Assembly: GCA_003508835.1 (NCBI GenBank)
Contig: PUFA01000077.1
Coordinates: 4,726,001-4,790,000 of the forward strand
Reading direction: 5' to 3'
Source: Eonycteris spelaea
Taxonomy: Eukaryota; Chordata; Mammalia; Chiroptera; Pteropodidae
Length of the DNA: 64,000 nt
How positions within the stretch are numbered: the stretch's first letter is position 1; each line of letters begins with the position of its first letter. Below, piece after piece: positions 46,858 to 57,952 of this stretch. Position numbers and translations under genes: made by a program. The notes below the pieces were generated by a model, which saw only the letters and a list, made by a program, of their open reading frames with translations, searched no databases and was not told the origin of the DNA.

Positions 46858-47565
46858 TGTATATGTAAAATGTTTAATAAGAGATTGCCCATACATGCAT
46901 GACAATAAGAATTCAGAGAGAGTTTATAGCCTACACCCTTGCAAAGATATTCTAATCTAAAACCCTAAAGACCCCTCTGTCCAACCTTGGATTCTGGAGG
47001 ATTCTGGTGGTTTTAATTCAGCTGTAATGGTGACAGAATCCTGGCTCTATAATGTTGCTCTGTCTGCTTCTAGAATATTGCTGTGTGAAATGAACTTTTC
47101 TTGTAATTTGTGAAAACAACATCTAAAAGGACAGTGAGCTGAGACTTCCTTGAGCCAACAGAACAGGTGGTGTGAACAACTTTTGTTTTTGCTTTCCATG
47201 CATTGTTTTCTGTGTTTTGTTCGTATGTGTGGTCAAATTTAGACTGAGATTTCATTTTATTATAATTGGTAGCAAGGCTGTAGGTGGAGTAGCTAGCTCC
47301 GACTCAGCTCAGAGTTCATTTTTGGTCTCTGGGAGAGACCAAACGGTCGTTTATAACCAAGGTGGCTGAAGTCCATTTTTCATTGTCTCTTACTGCTCAA
47401 AACTTCTTTGATTTGAAGAATAAGAGCACAGTGGGCATAATATTTATATATACCCAAAATGGTATTGTTTAACTTTGACCCTGATTTAATCAATTATGTC
47501 TGTTATTTTCCCCAAATAAGGTATTTTGATGCATGAGTAATTCCAAAATCAGCTGACAGCTACTT
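46858..47565. other. No recognisable feature
   Basis: Nothing was identified. Confidence 0.5.
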
Positions 47566-47569
47566 AGAA

Positions 47570-48045
47570 TATTTTTTTAATTTATTAAAAATTTTAAATA
47601 TTTTATTTTTCAATTAGTGTTGTTTATAGTTTTATTAATAAGTCACAGGTATCACTGTATGAGTTTAAGGTATAGAACATAATAGTGTTATTTACATATA
47701 TTATGAAAAAATTACAAGAGGTTCAGCCCATATTCACCATCTCATACAGATAAAATGAAAAGACAAAAAATGTTTTTTCTCCTAGTCTGAGAACTCTTAG
47801 GATTTACTCTCAAGAGTTTTACGTATCATCCAGAGGTGGTGACTGCCGTGTTGTATGTTACGTCCCTGGTACTTATCTTATCGTGAAAGTTTGTACCTTC
47901 AGCCACCTTCTTCCAACTCCCCCTCCCCCCACCATCAGCCTGTGGTAACCACAAGTTCTGATCTGTTTTCTTGTTTTTTTTTTAGATTCCACATATAGGT
48001 AAGATCATACAGTATTAGTTTTTCGCTTATAGTTACTTTGAAGCA
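47570..48045 (-). repeat. L1 LINE 3' UTR region, minus strand
   Basis: The plus strand shows reverse-complement L1: gtttaaggtatagaacataa, atgttacgtccctggtactt, ctgtggtaaccacaagttct, tttttagattccacatatag and taagatcatacagtattagt. Confidence 0.8.
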
Positions 48046-49240
48046 TTTACCAGATGCTCTTTGCCCCCAGAAGAAAAGTATGTGATCTTTTTCTTTAATA
48101 CCTCTAATAATTTATTGGTGAGATAACATATTTATGCAGAAAAATTGCTTATAAAATATAAGGAGGTACGTAACGAATAAAAATGATAAGCAAATAAATA
48201 CAATAAAGATTCAAAGAGAGACAAATCTCTCTTTGTGGCTATTGTAACCAAAGAAAACATGAATATTGAAGCAGGTCCATCATATGCTTGAGATTTAGGC
48301 AGAGCTTAACACGGCAGGAAATCAGCCTTTGGAATGAAGATGGGTTAGGTGAGCTTATGAAGTTTGCTGAAATGCAGGCTGAAGAGCTTAGACTCCAAAG
48401 GATTTGGGGGTATTTTTCTCCCCGATAAAGTCATTTCATTCTGGATGGAATGCAACCTAAAACTTTTTGAAAGGGTAGCATCCCAGCTCCAGTAAAGTGT
48501 TACAGGAAATATCTTATGCCTCCGTGAGGTTTACTAGATGGGAAGGACGTGCGTTCACATTACAAGAGCTGGCAGGAAGTCAGCCCTCTTCAGGTACCTT
48601 CTAGGAAATAACTTGGTCGTTTGCCCAGAACAGAGTACATGGTGGGACTTTGAAATTAACCTAGCCAGTGTTTTCCCAAGATGAGAAACTAGCATTAAAG
48701 TTAATGAAGGGTCAGAAGCTAGAACTCAAAAGCATCCTCCCCTGAAAGACATTGAGACTTTAAATGTTTGCAAAGCTCGCCTCTCTCTCCTCCCTTCTTC
48801 CTCCTCTCCCTAATCTGTTTTCCTAGCTCATCAATCAGAAAAGTCTGATTCTACCTTAACTAAATAGGATAAGGCTGTAAATTCTTCAATATTGCAAAAA
48901 CATGCAAAGAAAATGTGACTTCTTTATTTCTCTGTAACTACTTTGATCGCCTTCACGAACTCCCATCTCATTAAGTATATGACTTAAGACAGATAAGTTT
49001 ATTCCAGGTAGATTTATCCTAGCTAGGTTTCTCATTCTGATTTAAATACATAAACTATTCTTCTGCAAATGTAACTTAAGTGATACATAATAGAGTTTTG
49101 TCATGTCCCTCTCTTCTCCAAGAAGGCAATTAAGATTATGGGAAGAGGGTAATTTAGACGGCACCATAGCAACTAACGCAGTTGTGTTAGTTGGAACTTT
49201 TAAGAAGCGGTTGCTGAAACAAGGGAGATTATTGCAAGAC
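48046..49240. other. No recognisable feature
   Basis: Unassigned, with a short CT-rich patch at 48780-48812. Confidence 0.5.
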
Positions 49241-49640
49241 AAGATCTGTGAAAAGTAGAAGTGGGAGAGGTCTGCATTAAACAGGGGATGGCTTCGGACT
49301 GCAGGTGTGGGACTTCGAAAGGGAGGATGGAAGGAAGCGGGGCTGGGCAGGAAGCCTACCCTGCAGGTCCCACCGAGGCTCTGGAACCCTACGGCCAGCT
49401 CTGGAGGAGGAATCGATTGTTCGAAGGGTCTTGCGTGGGGCAGAAATAAGCAGGCCCTAGAACCCCTGCTGTATTCAGTCATTGCACGGGGCTCCCAGAA
49501 GAGGGCGCTCTCGTCTCCGAAGGCAAGTGGCACTGAGGGCATTAGGAAGCTCTCAGCTCACTGCAACCTTTGCAACTGGATTTCTGTCCCCAACCGAGAT
49601 CTGAGCATTGTGCCTCCATCGCTACTTCTGGTTCTTTGAA
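49241..49640. promoter_or_regulatory. GC/CpG-enriched block with a CTCF-like site
   Basis: Higher GC and about 17 CpGs across 400 bp. It holds a strong CTCF-like motif. A 166-codon minus-strand frame (49042-49542) and two plus-strand frames overlap here. None has a recognisable domain, and GC-rich DNA favours open frames, so I treat it as regulatory or neutral DNA and not as a gene. Confidence 0.4.
49495..49509 (+). promoter_or_regulatory. CTCF-like binding motif
   Basis: CCAGAAGAGGGCGCT fits the CTCF core consensus (CCASYAGRKGGCRSY) at all strongly conserved positions I can check; the only deviation is A instead of C/T at the fifth base. Occupancy cannot be seen from sequence. Confidence 0.6.
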
Positions 49641-50265
49641 TTCGTGGTTTTTATTGGTTTTTGTCTCCGCCGACTTCTTTCTTAAGAGACACAGCTGAAG
49701 GCAGCTAGAGCTGCTCCTAGAGAGTCTGCCACTTTCTCTTAGAGGATGAAGTGACTTGGGATCTTTACTTCTCTGTCTTGGTCAGGGCCTGTGTAGGGTC
49801 CTGGCAACTTGGCCACCTTGGCTTTTAGTATGCTGAGACACCCTCTGGCGAGATCCCAGAGAGCTCTTAATAACGTTTCCATGCCAACATGGGGACTCCG
49901 TGGGCACACGCGAGACATAAAAATTGACAGCAGCACCGTTGCCCTTAAAAGAATGCCGTGTCAAATTTGAACTCGAAACTTTTTTAGTGCGAGCCTGTCC
50001 CGAATAGTGCATGAGACATTTATACCAAACAAGCAAATTCAGGAGTAAAAGGCATTCGGAACAGAAGGATTAGACTTTCCATAGACATAGGACCTGTGAG
50101 TGGTCCTGTAATTGCAGGGGGGTTGTGGTGAGGGCTTTCTGTCTGCAGAAGAAGATACGGCACTTAAAGAGCTCAAAATTTTTCTATGCGTGATGGCCTA
50201 GCCAAACAAATTTTGAGCAGGGAGGCAATATAGATATACATTTTAGAAGACCAGACAATTGAGTG
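49641..50265. other. No recognisable feature
   Basis: Nothing was identified. Confidence 0.5.
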
Positions 50266-50269
50266 CTTC

Positions 50270-50440
50270 CAGGGTCCTCAGGCTTTGGTGAGCATCTGAA
50301 TCACCTGCAGGGTTGTTTACACAGATGGCCGGCCCACTCCAGGGCTTCTGATTTGGTGGGTGTGGGGTGCGGCCCGTAATCTGCGTTTGTAACAAGTTCC
50401 CAGGTGATGTTGGTGTCTAGGTTCCAGAACTCCTGGAATA
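50270..50440. mobile_element. MER5-like hAT-Charlie element
   Basis: The run ggtgagcatctgaatcacct, gggcttctgatttggtgggt, ctgcgtttgtaacaagttcc and caggtgatgttggtgtctag is MER5A-like. Confidence 0.7.
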
Positions 50441-50690
50441 GAAGGGAGAAGCGAGTCGGGCAGAATCAAACGAGGGGCCATGATTAGATGTAATGTCTCT
50501 GTTTTACAGGAAATATTTACTCAGTTTTGTCAATAACCTTTTAAAAATGTAAGTCTCTGCTCTTTGCTACGGGTGAATGTTCTTGTGGTTTTAGCCCATT
50601 TTCCAAAGAAATGCGTTGTCGTCATTCTTAGGAGTTGGGAAAAAGAGGGGAAAATAAAGAACATATTGCTGGTTCAAAACAATATATTTT
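50440..50690 (+). repeat. Repeated segment, copy 1
   Basis: Matches 51050-51285 in the same orientation. Shared landmarks are ggccatgattagatgtaat (50476 on), tttactca, taacctttta and ttttccaaagaaatg (about 50599). Divergence is substantial, so it is either an old local duplication or two copies of an unknown repeat. Confidence 0.65.
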
Positions 50691-50759
50691 TTTAAGCGAG
50701 GTGTCTTCTGCTCTCTGTTTTGCAGCTATGGGGAAATGTCAGGCCTGAATTATTTCATG

Positions 50760-50960
50760 AGAGACAGCGGTGTGGTCCAATGGCTTAGGAGCCAGACGAA
50801 ACATCTGTTTCCCATGAAACCCTGTGCAGGTCACTTATCTTCCTGAAGCACTTATCTTTCCTCATCTGTAAAATGTGATTAGTAACCCTTTCCTCTCAGA
50901 CCTGGTGGAGCGATAAATGTTAGTTTACATAAAATGCAGATACAAATTGGGCAGGCAGAT
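50760..50960 (+). repeat. MIR-family SINE (MIR3-like)
   Basis: The run gtggtccaatggcttaggag, tgtgcaggtcacttatcttc, tcctcatctgtaaaatgtga and ttagtaaccctttcctctca follows MIR order. Confidence 0.75.
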
Positions 50961-51004
50961 TATATTGATTTTCTTCCTTTTTTTTTTACTTAAATAAAAT
51001 GAAA

Positions 51005-51043
51005 GTGTGTGTGTGTGCACGCGCACACATGCATGCACACACG
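51005..51043. repeat. Alternating GT/GC/CA tract
   Basis: gtgtgtgtgtgcacgcgcac followed by acatgcatgcacacacg is alternating purine-pyrimidine and partly self-complementary. Confidence 0.9.
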
Positions 51044-51049
51044 TACTGA

Positions 51050-51285
51050 AGTAGAAGATAGATTGAAATCTACTGGAACTAAAGGCAAGGCCATAATTAG
51101 ATGTAATTTCCTTGTTATTATGGATAATTTTTACTCAATCTCCTTGATAATCTTTTAAACAGTTAATTATTGATATCAGTGAAAGTTCTTTATATTACAG
51201 CTCTTTTTCCAAAGAAATGAATCATCTACATTCTTAGTTCAGGAAAACATCAGGGAAAATGTACATATAAACATTATAAAATATA
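51050..51285 (+). repeat. Repeated segment, copy 2
   Basis: Diverged partner of 50440-50690, offset by 613 bp. Landmarks: ggccataattagatgtaat (51089 on), tttactca, taatctttta and tttccaaagaaatga (about 51209). Confidence 0.65.
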
Positions 51286-51375
51286 TATATATATATATTT
51301 ATATATAATATGTAAGTGTGTGTGTGTACGTGAGAGAGAGAATTTGCTTTGTTTTGTTTTGTTTTGTTTTGTTTA
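51286..51375. repeat. Compound simple repeat: (TA)n, (TG)n, (GA)n, (TTTTG)n
   Basis: (TA)n from about 51280 to 51310, a TG run at 51315-51328, GA at 51331-51341 and (TTTTG)n at 51347-51374. Confidence 0.95.
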
Positions 51376-51499
51376 CTGTTTGTTTCTTTTTGGTATTATT
51401 AGGAGTGAACACCAGATTCAGGAGAGCAAGGACCAGGGTTAAAATTTTGATTTTTCTCCTGCGCTGCCAGGAATTGGCTATATGCTCTGACTTACCTCT

Positions 51500-52075
51500 T
51501 AGCTTCAGTAGGGTTAACTGTGCATAAACTATGAAGTCAGAGGATGATGTCAGCCCCAACCCCTTTGCACACTCAGACCCTTGCTCTGCTCTCATCTGTC
51601 CTGGGAACCCAGAGGAGTCTTTGTTCTTCTGAGTGGGTGGGCTCCAGGGAGGTCATTAAGCCGTAATGACCTTTGCTTTCAGCGGGGAGTATACTCCGCC
51701 TGGCTGTCAGGCCCAGACAGTTGCTCTGTCACGTCCCACCTGCAAAGACAGTCCTGGTTGTGGAGCCGGAAGCCCAAGGCTGCTCCCTGCATTACTGGAA
51801 GGGGAAAGAATGACAAAAACCACTCGCGCAGCTCAGCCCTGAGAGTCTGGTTCTTGCCAAAGACACGCAAATGCTTATTGGACTTTTCAGTATCTCCGTG
51901 CAGAGCCTGACATGTGAGCCACATTCACTGTTTTTTTTGATTGCTTCTGGATGTCATTAGTTGAATCATTTTTAATCAGATAATGTCATGCATATTCCTA
52001 TAAGTAACCAACTCTGCAATGTGGGAGCTAGTTACAAACTATAAAGCAAGTCAGCCAATTATCTAAAGCAGCTGT
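51500..52075. promoter_or_regulatory. GC-richer stretch with two palindromes, candidate regulatory element
   Basis: Repeat-free and richer in GC to about 51910. The palindrome at 51650-51672 pairs AGGTCATTA with TAATGACCT across AGCCG; each arm contains a nuclear-receptor half-site (AGGTCA) and an ATTA core. Fourteen bases later GGAGTATACTCC (51686-51697) is a perfect 12-bp palindrome. Short frames on both strands have no recognisable domain. Regulatory function is inference. Confidence 0.4.
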
Positions 52076-52079
52076 CATG

Positions 52080-52235
52080 CGGTGGAAAGAATGCTGGAAT
52101 TGCATTTTTAAAAAGCTCGTTGTGAGTCCTAAATCTGCCCAATAATTTAGCTGGGTAAACTTGAGCATGTTAATTGAATCACATTTTCTCCTCCGTTAGA
52201 AAGAAGAGCGCAGTAATACTTCACCCAGGGCAGAA
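52080..52235 (+). repeat. MIR SINE
   Basis: The run ggtggaaagaatgctggaat, gagtcctaaatctgcccaat, tgggtaaacttgagcatgtt and aatcacattttctcctccgt is diverged MIR. Confidence 0.6.
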
Positions 52236-52479
52236 TCAGTGAGAGAATATCTGTAAATATATGCTATGTAATTTGTCATAGGTAATGTATTCCGTATTAT
52301 ATACAATGTCACATGTTATAGAGATATGACATCATCCATCCTCTCCTCTCACACTTACTGTGACCACCAATCCCAGCCACAGTTCCCCTCATCAGTTAGA
52401 AGCACAGTGAAACTTGTATCACAGTGAAAACTCAGTAAGAAAATATATGTAAAATGACTTTTAAAACTATAAAATATGT
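52236..52479. other. No recognisable feature
   Basis: Nothing was identified. Confidence 0.5.
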
Positions 52480-52665
52480 CATATATTATAGGTATTACTT
52501 ATTACCTTAATATATTACTGTATACTATATAGTTATATATCATGTATTGTTATATAATATATATGCTGTATTATATGTTATATATAATATGTTAAGCTAA
52601 TACATATAAATATTACATTAATATATGATATATATTATATATTATATACCAGAGTATATTATTTA
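52480..52665. repeat. (TA)-rich degenerate tract
   Basis: About 185 bp composed almost only of A and T in tatata, atatat and tattat units, with many self-complementary stretches. Confidence 0.85.
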
Positions 52666-53160
52666 TGCATGATTACTTACTATTATTTGATATTATTATA
52701 AGTTAAGTGTTTCAGGTCATCTAATCATGCAGTGATACAAAAATTATTTTAAAGTACATTTTACTTTTTTAATGATAATACCATTGATGAGAGACCTAGA
52801 GGTTGAGCATAATCAACTATTTTTAGAAGTTGTATGAGGATGATAATTTTATTCACAGTGACAGAATCTAATGAGTGAAGAGATTTGAGAATTGTTTTGT
52901 TGGTTCTTGTGAAAATTTCTGAAATTCAATACTGTGACATCCTCCTCGAATAACGCCTCACTCCTAAAGTCATGATGACAGTTTAAAATGAATTAGTCCA
53001 AAAATTTTTCATTCATCTGGATCTTCCTCTTGACTCATCTTCAGCTGGAGGAAATCTTGACATTTTTATTCCTTTTACTCTACTCGTCATCATTTATGTG
53101 TGATGTGTGCTGTGATTTTTACGCTTGATGTTCAAGTATTTCTGTTCTCTCTGCCTGCTA
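52666..53160. other. No recognisable feature
   Basis: AT-rich. Nothing was identified. Confidence 0.5.
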
Positions 53161-53161
53161 G

Positions 53162-53309
53162 GTCCTCTCTGTACCGTTAAGGTACCGGGTCAACAAATGG
53201 CAGCAGGACATGACAGATACTTTGTGAGGGGAAAGAGTCGTGCACTTCCTGATGTTACTGCAAAAACAAGAACATCTTTGTTAAAACAGCTAACAGAAAT
53301 TATTAGACA
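53162..53309 (+). other. Possible orphan exon (splice-site-flanked open stretch)
   Basis: A pyrimidine-rich run ending in TAG (53137-53161) precedes a 148-bp stretch open in one frame, followed by ACA/GTAAGA (GT at 53310). Both sites fit splice consensus moderately well. The 49 or so codons do not match anything I know. A chance arrangement or a lncRNA exon is as likely as coding. Confidence 0.2.
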
Positions 53310-53449
53310 GTAAGACTACGCCTTGTATAAGTTTCTACCATCTATCCACGTACAAGAGCCAGATGAATAAGCATCATCTGACATTATTTTCGAGTTCACT
53401 TGAACATCAAACGTATCACCATGAGCAATCAATAGTTCCATCTAGAATT

Positions 53450-54140
53450 TACATCATCCACCCTGTTTTTTCAGCCTCTGCTGCATCCACCACGTTCTCG
53501 CCACTGTTGCCTGTCCACAGATCTGCAGCATCTCTGCTGGGTGGTACCCTCTCTTTCAGTCTGCTCTCCTCAGTGCAAAGATCTTATCACAGCCCAAATG
53601 GGAATGTATCAACCCCACTCTCCATCCCTTCCCCTCACTCTCCCCAAGCCTTTCAGAGGCTTCTCTCTGTTCTGAAGCTAAAAACGGAAACCTTCTACTC
53701 AGTTTACAAGCCTTTGAATTGCCTGCCCCATCTATCCATGAGTGTCACCTGCACTTTGCTCTTCCAGACTCTTCCTTCACATGACCCTTAATTTCCCCAG
53801 TTGCTCCTCTGTACCAAGGTCCTGTCCTTTCTGCCATCCTGTCTTTTCACACGCTTCTCCCCCTGCCTGAAATATCCCCTTCGTATGTGGCTAATGTCCA
53901 TTTATTTTTTACATTTCCACTTATATCACTTCCACAGGAAGCTATTCCTAAATACACGAGGTAGTTCAAAGCCCCTTGTTAATTCACACGCATAACTAAC
54001 TTAATAACTCTAATCACCACTGGATTGCATGTCATTAATTTCCGTGACCTCTAGCAATTATAGACTAGCAGTTAGGTTATTCCTACTTACCACGTATGTC
54101 CAGCACAGAGCAGGAGGTCTGCTCAGGACAGTCTTGAACA
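53450..54140 (+). repeat. L2 LINE, plus strand, long 3' fragment
   Basis: L2 sense order is clear: gaggcttctctctgttctga, acaagcctttgaattgcctg, tttcacacgcttctccccct, gcctgaaatatccccttcgt, atgtggctaatgtccattta and, near the end, gtccagcacagagcagg. The 142-codon frame (53363-53791) crosses this repeat and is not a gene. Confidence 0.8.
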
Positions 54141-54875
54141 AGTCAAAATGAGTCAGTCACGCTACAGTGTGCTCAAAATTGTGAAAGATGAAGTTTAAGG
54201 ATGAAAATCCTTTGGTTCAGTATGCCGTGTTTCTTACCAAACCTTAATTATTAAGATCTTAATTAAATTAACTCCATCTATTGACCCTTCAAATTTAACC
54301 AAAATGTTATTACTAAAGTGAACTGTTTTTGTGTCTTTTTCATAAATTTCCCTAATCGGGATTTCAGTTTCCTGGCTGGTGGGATTCATTAGAAAGTAAC
54401 TTTCACAATAAAATCTAGTATTTTTTTATGGAAGGCGTTTATACCGCAGTTCTGCCCATTACTGTACGACTTTGAGGAAAAAACTCAGTATGTTCTCTCA
54501 TCTATAGATCTAAATTCACAGGATTATGATAGCAGTCAGATGCAATTATGCATATAAAACTCCTGATGTATTGTTTGCCATAGAGTCACACCCAGTGCGT
54601 TTGTGTGTCCCACTTGGAAGAGCGAAAAGCATCCCTCCTTTTGTGGTGTTCACTTACAAGAGCCGCGGCTTCGCTTGTGTAGAGCAGAGATGTCTCCTCA
54701 CTGCCACTGTCAGCCTGCAGCATCTGTGATTTGCAAAGAAGCCATTACATGTCACTTTGCAGAGAATACTTTAAATAAGAGCATTTTTTGCTTGGTCATT
54801 CAGACACACGTAAGGCAGTTTTGTGCTTTTTCGCGATGTTATTAGTAGACGTTCAGTGTTCATCTAAGACATTAT
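54141..54875. other. No recognisable feature
   Basis: Unassigned. Overlapping plus-strand frames at 54526-54845 have no recognisable domain. Confidence 0.5.
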
Positions 54876-54879
54876 GAGC

Positions 54880-55260
54880 AGTATGGGGCAGGAGGCCATG
54901 TGCCAGCTACCGAGAGAGCAAGCCCCTCTCTGTTTCAGGTGAAAGCCCCATGCTTTTGCTGCTGTACGACTTCAAGGGAAGTGTCTGCGGCAGTATTTAT
55001 TTGGTTTATGGTAGCTCTCGGATGTATTGCATCTGCTTTGCAGTGGAGGATGTGTGACTCCCTTTTTTTTGGTAACTTGCTGCCTGCCACAAACAACAGG
55101 CGTATTTGTCCTCCTCAGCTTTGATCTTTTTTTTTTTGCCTGGTATCTAAATAAAGCCTTTCTTGTGCCTTCAAAGCCAAGAGACTCGTTTGGCTTCCAG
55201 TTGCAAAACAGCTCTCCAGCCATCACCAGAGTTCCCTAACCTCGCTTCCATGCTAGCTCC
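54880..55260. other. Repeat-free stretch, possible conserved non-coding DNA
   Basis: Balanced composition with frames open on both strands that share no recognised domain. An aataaa lies at about 55150 and a T-run at 55126-55136. A 3' UTR-like piece cannot be excluded. Confidence 0.2.
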
Positions 55261-55464
55261 TGCAGTTGGAGGGCTGCAGGGAGCCAAGATGAGACATAAC
55301 CATTATGTAAAAATCAAGTACAGTGAGCAAGAGAGGGAATAGGTACACCTCAGGTGGTTGTGTGCCCAGAGATTCCATTTACCCAATGGTGAGACCTGGG
55401 AGTTGAGATTTAAGGGTAAATAGGAACACAAGAGGCCACAGGAAAAATTGGCATTCTGAAAAGA
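55261..55464. other. No recognisable feature
   Basis: Nothing was identified. Confidence 0.45.
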
Positions 55465-55685
55465 ATGCATACCATAAGAACAGGAATGCCAGATTCACAC
55501 AGCCTGGGCTGTGAACAGTTATTAGCTGTGATAAATTCTGCAAGTTGTAAGTCTCAGTTTTCCTGTCTATTAATGAAGGGTGATGATAGCACTTATATAT
55601 ATCGTTGTGAGTATTAGATGAGCTTAGGACACCTCTGGACACAGAGCAAGGACTCAGTGAATACGACTTCTGGTTATTCATAGTA
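55465..55685 (+). repeat. MIR SINE, near full length
   Basis: In order: ttagctgtgataaattctgc, agtctcagttttcctgtcta, gttgtgagtattagatgagc and agagcaaggactcagtgaat. Confidence 0.8.
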
Positions 55686-55914
55686 GTGATATGCACTTTT
55701 ATCAATGTTAGTTAGTGTCCAAATGAAATGGTCTCTCCCATTTCCTCTCTGGGGAAATGGTACTGATTCATGAAGGCCACGTTCAGATATCTACTTCTGT
55801 GAATGTTCCCGACAGCCTTGTCATCTAGTCAGCATTGATGCTGGGTATTGAGCTACGCAGATAAAAACACAGTCTGCTTTAAAGAGTTATTTACTCTCTT
55901 CTCTGTCTTCTTAA

Positions 55915-56070
55915 AGCTCATTATTTATAATTTGATTGTAAGACTAATTACCATCAGAAATGAATTAGTTATTTGGTTAACTGGCTAGTACAGCAGGTTT
56001 GTAGGCTCCTTGAGGTCACAGGTTTGGTATCCAGTACTGCATCACAACTCCTGCTATAGATACTTAATCA
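55915..56070 (+). repeat. L2 LINE 3' end fragment
   Basis: ggtttgtaggctccttgagg followed by ggtatccagtactgcatcac and atacttaatc fits the L2 end. Confidence 0.6.
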
Positions 56071-56079
56071 TAAAGAGCA

Positions 56080-56285
56080 GTAACGTACAGTAACTATGAG
56101 CGCAGCCACCACTTACTAGCTGTGCAACCCTCAGCATGCTGCACGACCTCTCTGTTTCTCAGTTTCCTCAACTGCAAAACGGGAATATTTGAACCTGATG
56201 CTTAAGTCAGCTGTGAGAATGAAAGATGACATCATATATAAAGTACTTGAAATATAGCAATTGCCCAGTGTTGATTGTCAATATT
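56080..56285 (+). repeat. MIR SINE, near full length
   Basis: In order: cttactagctgtgcaaccct, cgacctctctgtttctcagt, ttcctcaactgcaaaacggg and aatatagcaattgcccagtg. Confidence 0.85.
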
Positions 56286-57240
56286 ATAATAATGTAGACA
56301 AGTGACCTGGGTCATAGGATCCTGGTATCTTCTGTGTCCTTTGACACAGACAGGTTTCTGTTTTATTTCCTATTTTGTACTATACTTATTGAGCTCATGA
56401 TATCTATTTAGAGGGAGAGAATGCAAATAGATCTTAAATAAATTACTAAATAGTGACAATGGAGGAATCCTTGGATGTGTTTGTGTGTACGTGAAACCAG
56501 AGTATATTCATAATTTCTGAATGTCAGGGAGTTCCTCGCTACACTTCCTTGAGTTTTATTGGCTGGTTTTACAGTTCTTTGCATGCCCTGTGTTGTAATT
56601 TCAGTACTTTTAAATCTCTCTCCTCTGAAGTCCTCTTTTATGAACTGTAATTCTACAAGTGTACAATGCTATTTCAGAACTCGCTTACAACTTAAAGCAG
56701 AGACACAGATAGACCATGTTTTAATTTTATCCCTTCTGTTTTACTTCTCCCAGCAAATTGTCTATATGAGAGCTTCCCTGTAAAAACATTGGTAAGTCGT
56801 TTTTCCTACTCCTCCCCATGTTTTGCAGTTTTACCTCATTAATGTCTCAGTGATATTATATACCACATATCAGATTGATAAATCTATAGAATCCTGAAAG
56901 GTCCTTAATTTCCTTTAAATACAACCAAGTGACCTATTGTCAATAAATGAGATCCTTATACTGGATTTTTTTTTTTTACATATAAAGATTTAAATAAGGC
57001 AAAAATCCTACTCATTTATTGACATGTATATACTTTCTTAAATTAAGGCAGCTGACAGTGGAGAAGATATTAGAAAGAATAAAAAGATATTGAATAATAT
57101 TAAAATAAAGACATTAGAGAGACATTAAAGAGAAAGAAAAAATTTAAATGATTTTTCTTTTGCTCTGCAAGGCAAAATATGAGCTGGGTTTTCCATATTT
57201 GTTTAATAAGTATGTAAGTATGATAATTATTTGCCATTAT
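56286..57240. other. No recognisable feature
   Basis: AT-rich, unassigned. Confidence 0.5.
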
Positions 57241-57249
57241 TCCATATAT

Positions 57250-57944
57250 CAGTAGTTCTCAGAGTTTTTGCTCAGGGCTCTTACATTCTTAAAATAAAAA
57301 TTGAAAACTCCAAAGATCTTTTGTTTATAAGTATTATATTTATTGATATTTACTGTAGTCAACATTTTAAAAAACATTTAAAATAGATTATTTTATCAAT
57401 TTATTTTCAATAATAAATTTATTACATGTTAACATAAATAATGTACTTTAATCAGTAATTAATGTATTTTCCAAAACAGAAATTTTTACTGAAAGGAGTG
57501 GTATTGTTTTACATTTTTGCAAATCTCTTTTAATTTCTAGTTTGAGACAAGAGCTGGATTCTCATATCTGCTTCTACATTTAATCAGTGTAGAACACATG
57601 CAATGTGTTGTTTTAGTTAAAGTACATGAAAAAAAATCTGGCCCCACACAGATACATAGTTGGAAAAGGGAAGAGTATTTTAATAGCCTATCTAGATAAT
57701 TGTGGATGTTATTCTTTGATAGTACATCACAACTCTACAGATTTTTTTTAAATGATTAATTGCAATGAACAAACTAAAACCAGATTAAGGAACTTTTTTT
57801 ATCTGGTATAGTTGCAAGATAATGAATGTAGAAAAGGCAAATCATGTCTTAGTAATGCTATAAAAATAGTTTCGTTATTGTAGATCCCATGAAAGTAGCC
57901 CAAAGATATATATGGATGTCCAGACCAAACTCTGAATAACACTG
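57250..57944 (+). mobile_element. Complete hAT-Charlie-type non-autonomous DNA transposon
   Basis: Terminal inverted repeats are visible: cagtagttctcagagttt at the left end pairs with the reverse complement of the right end, read as cagtgttattcagagttt. Eight-base flanks ccatatat (57242-57249) and ccgtatac (57945-57952) match at 6 of 8, as expected for an old 8-bp hAT duplication. Internal phrases (agatcttttgtttataagta, gtggtattgttttacatttt, tctcatatctgcttctacat) match a eutherian element I recall. It encodes no transposase. Confidence 0.85.
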
Positions 57945-57952
57945 CCGTATAC

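Noticed and set aside
49042..49542. 166-codon minus-strand frame, among the longest in the window
   Set aside because: It overlaps plus-strand frames in a GC-richer block, has no recognisable domain, and fits chance opening in stop-poor DNA.
53363..53791. 142-codon plus-strand frame
   Set aside because: Most of it is L2 LINE sequence read in sense orientation.
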